Assembly: GCA_945861295.1 (NCBI GenBank)
Contig: CAMAUF010000152.1
Coordinates: forward strand, 1-6,092
Direction: 5' to 3'
DNA length: 6,092 nt
Origin: a bacterium
GTDB taxonomy: Bacteria; Chloroflexota; Dehalococcoidia; Tepidiformales; Tepidiformaceae
This document shows positions 1 through 5,850 of the stretch, one piece after another; position 1 is the stretch's first letter, and each line of letters opens with the position of its first letter. The position numbers were made by a program, and so were the translations under genes. Below the pieces are notes generated by a model. It was not told where the DNA came from. It ran no database searches and saw only the letters and a program-made list of their open reading frames with translations.

Positions 1-1113
1 GATCCAGCCCGCAGCGCGACCACGCTCGAAAACGTCGACGCCGCCCTCGACGCCTTGAAGTCGGCCCAGAACCCGCTTGTCATCGTCGGCAAGGGCATGG
101 CCTATGCCGAAGCCTCCGAAGAGGTGCGCGAGTTCCTCGAAGCGACGCAACTGCCGTTCCTGCCGACGCCGATGGGCAAGGGCGTCGTCCCGGACGACCA
201 TCCCCTTTCGGTTGCGGGCGGCCGCACCTACGCCCTTCAAAACGCCGATGTCATCTTCCTCATGGGCGCCCGGATGAACTGGATCCTCCACTTCGGCGCG
301 CCGCCGCGCTTCCGTCCCGACGTCCGCATCATCCAGCTGGACATCCATCAGGACGAGATCGGGACCAACGTCCCCACCGAAGTCGCGCTCGTCGGCGATG
401 GCAAGGCGATCACGCAGCAGGTCAACGCGCGCCTCAAGGAGCGGCCCTGGCAGTACCCGGCCGAGACGACCTGGTGGACGGGCCTCCAGGCCTCCGTTGA
501 GAAGAACCGGGCCGCGACCGAGCCGCAGATGAACGACGACTCCTCGCCGCTGAACTACTACCGCGTCTACAAGACCATCCGCGACCTCGTCCCGCACGAC
601 GCCATCATCCAGAATGAAGGCGCGAACACGATGGACATCGGCCGCACGCAGATGCCGAACTTCCATCCGAAGCACCGGCTCGACGCCGGCACGTTCGGCA
701 CTATGGGCGTCGGCACCGGCCAAGCAATCGCCGCCGCGGTCGTGCACCCGGAGAAGAAGGTCGTCAACATCCAGGGCGATTCGGCCTTCGGCTTCAGCGG
801 CATGGAGATCGAAACGATGTGCCGCTACCGGCTGCCGATCACCAACATCATCATCAACAACAACGGCATCGGCGGCGGCCCCAGCGAAGTGCTCCCGCCC
901 GAGAAGATGCCGCCCGGGGCGTACATCCCGAACGCGCGCTACGACAAGCTCGCGGACGCGTTCGGCGGCAAGGGCTACTACGTCACCGAGGCGAGCCAGC
1001 TCGAACCGGTGCTCCGCGAGGCCCTCGCCCACGACATGCCGACGATCGTGAACATCATGATCGACCCGCGCGCCAACCGGAAGCAGCAGCAGTTCGCCTG
1101 GCTGACCCGGTAG
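1..1113 (+). CDS. 2-hydroxyacyl-CoA lyase (HACL1-like ThDP enzyme; oxalyl-CoA decarboxylase family), 5' partial
   Basis: The frame is open from base 1, so the gene starts outside the window; the TTG at 55 is internal. About 370 codons are visible of the roughly 570 usual for the family. The missing part is the N-terminal pyrimidine-binding domain with the catalytic Glu. What remains is the central domain (GKGMAYAEA, FLPTPMGKGVVPDDHP, GARMNWILHFG) and the C-terminal ThDP pyrophosphate/Mg2+ domain, with EGANTMDIGRT, DAGTFGTMGVG and the GDS (775-783) ... NNN (856-864) metal-binding motif. The family cleaves 2-hydroxyacyl-CoA to an aldehyde plus formyl-CoA, or decarboxylates oxalyl-CoA to formyl-CoA, in the cytosol. 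From memory of the families, LPTPMGKGVVPD, NWILHFG, PWQYP, AFGGKGY and the WLTR ending match human peroxisomal HACL1. The ESG-type C-terminal tail I recall for oxalyl-CoA decarboxylases is absent. I therefore favour the lyase call, but substrate is not proven. No peroxisomal-type tail is present, as expected in a bacterium. Confidence 0.9.
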   Translation, partial: DPARSATTLENVDAALDALKSAQNPLVIVGKGMAYAEASEEVREFLEATQLPFLPTPMGKGVVPDDHPLSVAGGRTYALQNADVIFLMGARMNWILHFGAPPRFRPDVRIIQLDIHQDEIGTNVPTEVALVGDGKAITQQVNARLKERPWQYPAETTWWTGLQASVEKNRAATEPQMNDDSSPLNYYRVYKTIRDLVPHDAIIQNEGANTMDIGRTQMPNFHPKHRLDAGTFGTMGVGTGQAIAAAVVHPEKKVVNIQGDSAFGFSGMEIETMCRYRLPITNIIINNNGIGGGPSEVLPPEKMPPGAYIPNARYDKLADAFGGKGYYVTEASQLEPVLREALAHDMPTIVNIMIDPRANRKQQQFAWLTR

Positions 1114-1135
1114 GTCGCGACCAACGTGACCAAGG

Positions 1136-1169
1136 CGAAGGGCGGCCCTCAGGGGTCGCCCTTCGTTTT
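1136..1169 (+). terminator. Strong intrinsic terminator after the acyl-CoA lyase gene
   Basis: A perfect 9-bp inverted repeat, CGAAGGGCG (1136-1144) with CGCCCTTCG (1157-1165), is seen 22 nt after the TAG stop. Four more pairs inside it (1145-1148 with 1153-1156, one G-U) bring the stem to 13 bp, with a TCAG tetraloop at 1149-1152. TTTT follows directly at 1166-1169. This is a textbook Rho-independent terminator on the plus strand. The minus strand has no T-run beyond the hairpin, so it would be weaker in that direction. Its presence argues against a gene starting at GTG 1126, which would translate through it. Confidence 0.87.
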
Positions 1170-1398
1170 AGAGCGCCCGGTACGTACGCCACTGCGACTG
1201 GAGCGCCCGTTCGGCGGCCTGGGCGCCCGCGTTGCGGATGGTGGCAAGGCATTGCAACGTCAGCCGCGTCTTGCGCACACCCGGCCCTTCAAAGCCGGAA
1301 AACGGCTCTTGCAACGCGTGGTCGCCGGCGACTGTCCGTTCACGCCAGAACAGGTCGCGACCGTGATGGAGGCCACGATCCGGCGCATCATCGTGCAT
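1168..1398 (-). CDS. Hypothetical small protein (76 aa), doubtful
   Basis: I do not recognise this ORF. It would start at ATG 1398, seven bases after an AGGA, a fair Shine-Dalgarno. Its TAA ends in the T-run of the upstream gene's terminator, a natural layout for a convergent gene. By hand count over 1171-1365, G+C by codon position is about 71/55/80% when read on this strand, the order expected of a coding frame in high-G+C DNA. Read on the plus strand the order is wrong. The product is basic, with a possible helix near its C-terminus (ATIRNAGAQAAERALQSQW), and shows no catalytic motif, signal peptide or membrane segment. It could equally be noncoding DNA or the degraded end of an older gene; the frame stays open upstream to about 1455. 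Confidence 0.22.
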   Translation of the reverse strand: MHDDAPDRGLHHGRDLFWRERTVAGDHALQEPFSGFEGPGVRKTRLTLQCLATIRNAGAQAAERALQSQWRTYRAL

Positions 1399-1692
1399 GA
1401 AGATGTCCTGCTGATCGTCAAGGCGACGGGCTATGGTCGCGACAGCGACGGTGTCTTAGGGCCCTATTGGGAGCGCTTCGGGGCCCGCCGTGACCGCGTC
1501 GACGCGCTCCTCCGCCCGATTTGCGCCGCCCTGAGCGTCACGTACTACGCGATGGCGGCATCACCACCAAAGTCCGAAGCCGGGCTCGATGACGGTGACG
1601 GCATCCATAAGGACTCGACTGGCCAATACTTCATGGGGTTCGGTGAGGGGGAAGTGATGGCGCGGGCATGGGCGGCGCAGAACCAGCGGTAG
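1366..1692 (+). CDS. Hypothetical protein (108 aa), function unknown
   Basis: I do not recognise this ORF. The frame opens at GTG 1126, but that start would read through the terminator, so I place the start at ATG 1366 (GTG 1363 and GTG 1318 are alternatives). No convincing Shine-Dalgarno precedes any of them. A hand count from 1366 to the stop gives G+C of about 67% at first and 79% at third positions, a coding-like pattern that fades upstream of 1366. The N-terminal 20 residues are beta-like (RRIIVHEDVLLIV), then comes a basic stretch (YWERFGARRDR), then an acidic and glycine-rich C-terminus ending AWAAQNQR. No signal peptide, membrane helix or metal motif is seen. It may be a gene remnant. 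The remaining 1399-1778 region on the minus strand holds only low-quality ORFs. Confidence 0.3.
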   Translation: MEATIRRIIVHEDVLLIVKATGYGRDSDGVLGPYWERFGARRDRVDALLRPICAALSVTYYAMAASPPKSEAGLDDGDGIHKDSTGQYFMGFGEGEVMARAWAAQNQR

Positions 1693-1743
1693 CGCTTGGT
1701 CGGACGCCGTCTCCCGCGAGCCCCTGCCCCTCGGCCCATGCTG

Positions 1744-1772
1744 TTGTCGGGTACTGCGACCACCCCTAGAGT
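1744..1772 (+). promoter_or_regulatory. Candidate sigma70-type promoter for the secreted repeat protein
   Basis: TTGTCG at 1744-1749 could be a -35 box and TAGAGT at 1767-1772 a -10 box of the TAnnnT type, with a 17-nt spacer. Transcription would start near 1779, giving a leader of about 36 nt that contains the Shine-Dalgarno at 1802-1806. The ATG at 1779 sits at the predicted start of the RNA, so a second, leaderless start is conceivable. The -35 match is only partial. Confidence 0.4.
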
Positions 1773-1801
1773 TCGGAAATGCCCTCGCCCGCGGGGAGCC
1801 C

Positions 1802-1806
1802 AGGAG
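1802..1806 (+). promoter_or_regulatory. Ribosome binding site fixing the start at 1815
   Basis: AGGAG lies eight bases upstream of ATG 1815. This decides against the in-frame upstream ATG at 1779, which has no Shine-Dalgarno. The 1815 start also puts a short polar/basic N-terminus directly before the hydrophobic signal-peptide core. Confidence 0.65.
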
Positions 1807-1814
1807 ACGCCCCC

Positions 1815-3245
1815 ATGCAAGCCCGAAGCCTCTCAACAGTGACTCTGCGGCTGTTGCCGCTCTTGGCGATCCTCGCGCTCGCCGCCTTCTTCGGCGGGGG
1901 CGCGGCCAACCGCCCCGTCGAGGCCGGACACGACGCGACCGGCACGCACGGCACGGGATCGTGCACCGGCGCCAACGCCTGCGACGGGAACACCGGCACG
2001 ATCGGCGATAACTCCTGCAACGGCGACTACGCCTGCTACTTGAACACCGACACGATCGGCGACAACTCCTGCAACGGCGCCAGGGAGTTTGGCTCCAGCC
2101 CCTGCGAGGGGAACACCGCCACGATCGGCCACAACTCCTGCAACGGCGCCAGGGCCTGCGCCGAGAACGCGGGCACGATCGGCAACAACTCCTGCAACGG
2201 CGCAGAGGTCACCTGCTTCCGCAACAAAGGCAGCGTCGGCAACGGCTCCTGCAACGGCGCTGTCGCCTGCTCACAAAACGGGCGGGGCGGCACGGGCAGC
2301 GTCGGCGACGGTTCCTGCAACGGCGACACAGCCTGCTTCCTCAACGGCTCTAACGGGAAGGGCACAGTCGGCGGCGATTCCTGCAACGGCGATCGCGCCT
2401 GCTATGGAAACGGCGCCGGGCTCGGGACGAGCGAGAGCACAGTCGGCGACGACTCCTGCAACGGCATCGACGCCTGCTACAAGATCGGCTTCCTTGGCAC
2501 GGGCGCGGTCGGCGACTACTCCTGCAACGGAGATGCCCAATGTCCGCAGAGCACGACGGCGGACCCGCCCGGCGTCGGCGATTGCGCAGAGAACCCCGAC
2601 CTGCTGGACACCGACCACGATGGCCAAGCCGACGCCTGCGACCTCGACGATGACGGCGACGGCGACCTCGACGCCACCGACAACTGCCCGTTGGACGCGA
2701 ACAGCGACCAACTCAACACCGACGGGGACGGCGAAGGCGACGTCTGCGACACCGACGATGACGCCGACGGCGTCCCTGACGGCGCCGACAACTGCCCGGT
2801 GGTCGCCAACGCGGACCAACTGAACACGGACGGCGACGGTCAAGGGAACGCCTGCGACCCAGACGATGACAACGACAGCGTCCTTGATGGCGTGGACGCG
2901 TGTCCGCGCGCGCCGGAGGATGGTTTCGGGGCGTCTCCGGCCGATGGCTGCCCGACCAGGCCGATCGTGACGGTCAGCTACACCGACGAATCGACTGGCG
3001 CGCGGTATGTCCCAGGGACGTGGACGCGAGGGCCGGTCGTTGTCTCTTTCGCCTGCACCTCGCTGCTCGGCACCATCCCGCCAGGCGCCGCCCACAACGA
3101 CACAGGCCCCTCTGGCGCGGGGAACACCTATCCGGCGAGCGTGCGAGTGACGAAGACTACCTCGTTGGCGCGCTCTCCCTGCGCTGGCGCTGCGTGGATA
3201 GCGACGGCAACCCCGCCCTCCCGCCGGCGGGCTTCCCGGCCCTGA
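1815..3245 (+). CDS. Secreted cysteine-rich SCNG-repeat protein with thrombospondin type 3 repeats, truncated by frameshift
   Basis: Numbered from ATG 1815, the frame encodes 476 residues. Residues 1-31 or 1-37 form a Sec signal peptide: basic start, LLPLLAILALAAFF core, possible cleavage after GGGAA or PVEA. Residues 49-256 are ten tandem units, consensus (T/S)(I/V)GDnSCNGxxAC, two cysteines each. Residues 265-364 hold three acidic repeats (DTDHDGQADACD, NTDGDGEGDVCD, NTDGDGQGNACD, each ending DNCP or DACP) matching calcium-binding thrombospondin type 3 repeats. A beta-rich segment follows (IVTVSY, GPVVVSFACTS). After about residue 450 the frame turns into an Arg/Ser/Pro-rich nonsense end, while a plausible continuation runs in the next frame to 3547; restoring one base would give about 577 aa. 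The protein is probably extracellular. No LPXTG, C-terminal membrane helix or catalytic site is seen. Adhesion or a structural surface role is inference only. Confidence 0.82.
   Translation: MQARSLSTVTLRLLPLLAILALAAFFGGGAANRPVEAGHDATGTHGTGSCTGANACDGNTGTIGDNSCNGDYACYLNTDTIGDNSCNGAREFGSSPCEGNTATIGHNSCNGARACAENAGTIGNNSCNGAEVTCFRNKGSVGNGSCNGAVACSQNGRGGTGSVGDGSCNGDTACFLNGSNGKGTVGGDSCNGDRACYGNGAGLGTSESTVGDDSCNGIDACYKIGFLGTGAVGDYSCNGDAQCPQSTTADPPGVGDCAENPDLLDTDHDGQADACDLDDDGDGDLDATDNCPLDANSDQLNTDGDGEGDVCDTDDDADGVPDGADNCPVVANADQLNTDGDGQGNACDPDDDNDSVLDGVDACPRAPEDGFGASPADGCPTRPIVTVSYTDESTGARYVPGTWTRGPVVVSFACTSLLGTIPPGAAHNDTGPSGAGNTYPASVRVTKTTSLARSPCAGAAWIATATPPSRRRASRP
1959..2582 (+). repeat. Ten tandem SCNG...AC coding repeats (54-75 bp units)
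   Basis: Units begin at 1959, 2013, 2067, 2136, 2190, 2247, 2313, 2379, 2454 and 2520. All spacings (54, 54, 69, 54, 57, 66, 66, 75, 66) are multiples of three. The 11-mer TCCTGCAACGG is exact in nine of ten; the first is TCGTGCACCGG. At protein level each unit has a Cys in SCNG and normally a second Cys six residues on. Unit 3 has five extra residues between its cysteines and unit 5 has one extra. Other length changes fall in the Gly/Asn-rich linker before (T/S)(I/V)G, as expected of loops in a repeated fold. Confidence 0.92.
2607..2906 (+). repeat. Three thrombospondin type 3-like calcium-binding repeats
   Basis: Three units of about 33 residues carry alternating Asp at DxDxDG-like positions plus conserved Cys and an N/A-CP end: DTDHDG...TDNCP, NTDGDG...ADNCP, NTDGDG...VDACP. 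In this family the Asp side chains bind Ca2+ in a wire-like extended structure stabilised by disulfides. In bacteria such repeats commonly link domains in secreted or outer-surface proteins. Confidence 0.88.
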
Positions 3246-3547
3246 TCCGGATCGACCGCACGGCGCCGTCCTGCACTGTCGTCGTCTCGCGCACCAACGT
3301 CCCCCGCAACGGCACTCCCACGCTCGTGACCGCGACGGCCAACGGCACGGACGCCGACTCCGGTGTCGCGAGCAAGCGGATCATCGGGATCAATCCGGCG
3401 CCGCAATCCGGCGACGCGTTGCCGGACGACTCGCCCGGCACGTGGACGCTCGCCGGCGCGTTTGGCAAAACCTTCGCGTTCACGGGTGAAGTGCGCGACA
3501 ACGCCGGCAACGTCAACACGTGCACCAAGAAGGTCGTATCGCGCTAA
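3158..3547 (+). pseudogene. Out-of-frame C-terminal Ig-like part of the repeat protein
   Basis: This segment reads in the -1 frame relative to the gene at 1815 and ends at TAA 3547. Its content is coherent: LSLRWRCVDSDGN, then IRIDRTAPSCTVVVS, GTPTLVTATANGTDADSGV, a GTWTLAG strand and FTGEVRDNAGNVNTCTKK, typical of bacterial Ig-like beta-sandwich domains. The first frame is meaningless over the same bases, and this frame upstream of about 3146 (Arg/His-rich) is meaningless too. The simplest reading is one gene with a single-base loss (or +2) between about 3150 and 3178; the left edge given here is approximate. I see no slippery heptamer there, so programmed frameshifting is unlikely. Real mutation and sequencing or assembly error cannot be told apart from sequence alone. 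Confidence 0.68.
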
Positions 3548-3553
3548 CGCGCC

Positions 3554-3571
3554 TCTCCTCGACGGGGGAGA
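3554..3571 (+). terminator. Weak hairpin after the repeat-protein gene
   Basis: TCTCCTC (3554-3560) can pair with GGGGAGA (3565-3571) around a GACG tetraloop, a 7-bp stem with one G-U, beginning 7 nt after the TAA at 3547. No T-run follows, so this is at best a Rho-assisted or partial terminator. Confidence 0.3.
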
Positions 3572-3619
3572 CGGGCACGATGAGCACTTCGTGGCGACGC
3601 GGGAGCGTGTACGACGCGC

Positions 3620-3649
3620 TTGAGACTTACGTCCCGGCCCTTGTACGCT
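3620..3649 (+). promoter_or_regulatory. Promoter for a leaderless MFS transporter mRNA
   Basis: TTGAGA (3620-3625, five of six to TTGACA) and TACGCT (3644-3649, TAnnnT) are separated by 18 nt. The ATG at 3656 lies six bases after the -10 box, at the expected transcription start. There is no spaced Shine-Dalgarno in front of 3656; TGGGG is too close. The in-frame TTG at 3620 that would lengthen the protein by 12 residues is therefore better explained as the -35 box. Confidence 0.55.
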
Positions 3650-3655
3650 GGGGTG

Positions 3656-4870
3656 ATGCCTCCTTCCCACGTCGCCCGCAACCTCCGGTTGCTGCAGGCC
3701 TTCTGGTTCCTGCGTGAAGCGCAACTCTGGATCCCCGTCTGGGTCGTCTTCCTTACGCTGGAACGGGGCTTCAGCTACACCGAAGTGCTCGGAGCGGAGG
3801 CGCTCTATCTGGTCGCCATCGTCTTCCTCGAAGTCCCGACCGGCGCCGTGGCCGACCGTTGGGGGCGATCGCGGTCGCTCGGGGCGGGCGCGTTCTGTTT
3901 GGGCTTGGCGGTCCTGATCTTCGCCTGGGCCGACACGTTCACAGTCCTGATGGTTTCCTTCATGCTCTGGTCGTTGGCGCACACACTGATGTCGGGCGCG
4001 GACATGGCGCTGCTCTTCGACACGCTCCGGGAAGCCGGCCGCGAGTCGGAGTTCGAGGTTGCCGCCGGCCGGGCCTTTTCGCTGATCTGGGCCGGCGTCG
4101 CGGTCGCGACGATCGCCGGCGGCCCGGTCGCGGACTGGGTGAGCGCCGAAACCACGATTTACGTCGGAGCGGTGACGTGCGCCATCACCGCCGGACTTGC
4201 GCTCTTGATCAAGGAGCCGCCGCACCGCCGCGACGCCGAGCCGGAGCCGTATTTCCAGGGGATCCGGGCCGCGTTCCGCGAGGTCAACGCTAGCGCCGAA
4301 TTGCGCGCGATCGTGCTCTTGGCGGGCATCGCCGGCGCGGCCGTCGGCGGCATGTTCTACCTCATCCAGCCCTACCTCATCGACCGTGGCGTCGAAGTCG
4401 GCATCTGGTTCTCTTGGCTCCAAGTGCCCGTCCTTGCGGCGGGAATCGTGGGCGGCCTCTTCGCCGGACGGGTCGCGAACGCACAGGGCATGCGGATGCT
4501 GACGCTCTTGCCGCTGGCCGGGGCCGTCGGTCTCGTGCTGACGGGAGCGGCGCCGGGGCTGATCGGCTTCGCTGTCCTGCCGCTGGTCGCCGTGATTCAG
4601 TCCATCTTCGAGCCGATCGCCAACGGGGCGATCAACCGGCGTACCGGGTCGGAACGCCGCGCCACCGTCTTGTCGATCATGGGCATGACCATGAGCTTTG
4701 CGATGGCCTGCGTTGCGTTGTCTATAGGCTGGCTAGCGGACAATCCCGGCGTGACGTGGGGCTTCTACCTCTGCGCTGCCGTGGCTGTCGCCGCCGTCCT
4801 CTTGATCGGTCTCCCGGCCGCGGCCAGCCGGGCCCGCACCGCGACCGCAGGGGCGGTGTCGTCGCCATGA
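3656..4870 (+). CDS. Major facilitator superfamily (MFS) transporter, 404 aa
   Basis: A polytopic inner-membrane protein with about 12 hydrophobic helices. Rough positions from ATG 3656 are 14-36, 44-62, 74-93, 97-115, 140-160, 166-186, 217-240, 250-272, 281-298, 302-320, 340-360 and 368-388. The loop after helix 2 carries the MFS signature GAVADRWGRSRSL (63-75). Helix 4 leads into SGADMALLFDTLREAGR (113-129), a motif I associate with a large poorly characterised MFS drug-efflux-like group. A polar central loop (about 186-214) splits the two six-helix halves, and NRRTGSERRATVLS (327-340) lies before helix 11. Length is normal. I chose ATG 3656 over TTG 3620 because of the promoter layout and because the extra residues are not conserved-looking. 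The substrate cannot be read from sequence; neighbours give no clue. It ends 107 nt from the convergent glycosylase gene, and I see no clear terminator in that gap. Confidence 0.9.
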   Translation: MPPSHVARNLRLLQAFWFLREAQLWIPVWVVFLTLERGFSYTEVLGAEALYLVAIVFLEVPTGAVADRWGRSRSLGAGAFCLGLAVLIFAWADTFTVLMVSFMLWSLAHTLMSGADMALLFDTLREAGRESEFEVAAGRAFSLIWAGVAVATIAGGPVADWVSAETTIYVGAVTCAITAGLALLIKEPPHRRDAEPEPYFQGIRAAFREVNASAELRAIVLLAGIAGAAVGGMFYLIQPYLIDRGVEVGIWFSWLQVPVLAAGIVGGLFAGRVANAQGMRMLTLLPLAGAVGLVLTGAAPGLIGFAVLPLVAVIQSIFEPIANGAINRRTGSERRATVLSIMGMTMSFAMACVALSIGWLADNPGVTWGFYLCAAVAVAAVLLIGLPAAASRARTATAGAVSSP

Positions 4871-4977
4871 CGAAGGCCGCGAAAAGGAGCGGAGCGTTGA
4901 CCAGCGTTGCCCTCGTCTGACCGTGGCCGGGGGACGCTGACGCGGAACACGCTGTCGCCGATAGGGCGCGACGAACC

Positions 4978-5850
4978 TCAGGATGGAGCTGCGCGAGGCC
5001 CCGGCGCGCCACGTGGCAAGGTTTGGCGACGCGCCACAGGGAGGACGGCTTGGCCCGCGACCTCGGGCTGGCATTTCGGGCACCAGGCGGTGTGGCGGAT
5101 GTCCTCGCCCTGCGGTTCGCTCAACAGCCGTGTGTAACAGCGGCGGCAGGGTTGGCCGCCGCGCATGTAGGCGTACATCGTCGGCCGCCGGTTGAGGTTG
5201 AGCCGGTTCGGCTTGCCCACGCTGGCGCGAAGCAGGTCCTGCGCCATCCGGATCAGTTTCAGCAGTTCGTCGTCCGAGAGTTCTTGGACCAGCCGCCAGG
5301 GGTGCATGCCGCAGCGAAACAACGTCTCGTTTTTCCAGATGTTGCCGATGCCCGCCAGGGCACGCTGTTCCATGAGCGCCGCGCCGATCGTCAGCGTTGT
5401 CCGGTCAGGCGCGCGTAGGCGGCGCAGCGCCTCCGCTTCGTCGAAGGCCTCGTCGAGGAGGTCGGGCCCGAGGCCCGCGATCGGTGCATACAAGGCGAGG
5501 GCGCGCTCTTCGATCAGTTCGATCACGGGCGCGCTGAAGTTGACGACGACGGCGCCTTCGACTTCGAGGACGAGGCGGGCTTCGCGTTCGGGAAAGCGCC
5601 AGGGCTCGCCGGGGCGGTAGACGTGCCAACTGCCGTTCATCCGCAGATGGCTCCGCAAGGCGAGCCCGTTTTCGAAGCTGATGATCACGTTCTTGCCCTG
5701 GGACCGCACGCCGGTGCAGCGTTGGCCGATGATCCGCGCGACTTGGGGGACCGCGCCCGGGCCGTGGGCGCGCGCGGCGAGGATGACGGCCCCTTCGAGC
5801 GGGCCGCGCACCAAAGCCGCGAACCGGTAGAGGCTATCGCCCTCGGGCAT
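4978..5850 (-). CDS. nei: DNA glycosylase/AP lyase, Fpg/Nei (endonuclease VIII) family
   Basis: A bifunctional base-excision-repair enzyme that removes oxidised bases and cuts the abasic strand by beta,delta-elimination. The N-terminus MPEGDSLYR supplies the Schiff-base Pro2 and Glu3; PEGD is typical of Nei rather than Fpg (PELP). Lys53 in GKNVIISF is the usual beta-hairpin catalytic lysine, and RSHLRMNGSW (66-75) is the family core. The helix-two-turn-helix contains GIGNIWKNETLF (167-178). The C-terminal zinc finger is C235-x2-C238-x18-C257-x2-C260 with Arg252 in RHTAWCPKCQ. All key residues are present, so it should be active. It is 290 aa, somewhat long because about 29 Ala/Pro/Arg-rich residues follow the finger. 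ATG 5850 has GGAG six bases upstream (complement of 5857-5860) and overlaps the end of lhr by 17 nt, pointing to an operon and translational coupling. Substrate preference within the family is inferred. Confidence 0.94.
   Translation of the reverse strand: MPEGDSLYRFAALVRGPLEGAVILAARAHGPGAVPQVARIIGQRCTGVRSQGKNVIISFENGLALRSHLRMNGSWHVYRPGEPWRFPEREARLVLEVEGAVVVNFSAPVIELIEERALALYAPIAGLGPDLLDEAFDEAEALRRLRAPDRTTLTIGAALMEQRALAGIGNIWKNETLFRCGMHPWRLVQELSDDELLKLIRMAQDLLRASVGKPNRLNLNRRPTMYAYMRGGQPCRRCYTRLLSEPQGEDIRHTAWCPKCQPEVAGQAVLPVARRQTLPRGAPGPRAAPS

Noticed and set aside
1126..1365. Upstream extension of the 1366 ORF to GTG 1126
   Set aside because: It would translate through the strong terminator at 1136-1169, and the codon-position composition of 1171-1365 does not fit a plus-strand gene.
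1309..1440. Remnant of a serine recombinase C-terminus in the plus frame (TPEQVATVMEATIRRIIV)
   Set aside because: The resemblance is only a vague helix-strand pattern; no catalytic or zinc-ribbon motif is present and no inverted repeats or target duplications flank it.
1959..2582. CRISPR-like array
   Set aside because: The short conserved 11-mer recurs at 54-75 nt, always a multiple of three, and the intervening DNA codes for related protein units; this is a coding repeat without spacers.
2271..3095. Long minus-strand ORF of 274 aa
   Set aside because: It lies opposite the repeat protein; its Val/Ala/Asp repeats are the antisense of the acidic and SCNG repeats, so it is a shadow of biased plus-strand codons.
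3146..3178. Programmed -1 ribosomal frameshift
   Set aside because: There is no X-XXY-YYZ slippery heptamer and no obvious downstream stimulatory hairpin, so mutation or sequence error is simpler.
3128..4423. Minus-strand ORF of 431 aa
   Set aside because: It spans two plus-strand genes and their promoter region, has an Arg/Asp/Glu-rich low-complexity product without domains, and is a typical high-G+C shadow ORF.
4871..4977. Bidirectional terminator between the transporter and the glycosylase
   Set aside because: Only weak inverted repeats (CAGCGT 4902-4907 with ACGCTG 4934-4939; GTCGC 4954-4958 with GCGAC 4968-4972) and a short direct repeat (4934-4943, 4949-4958) are seen, with no T-run on either strand.
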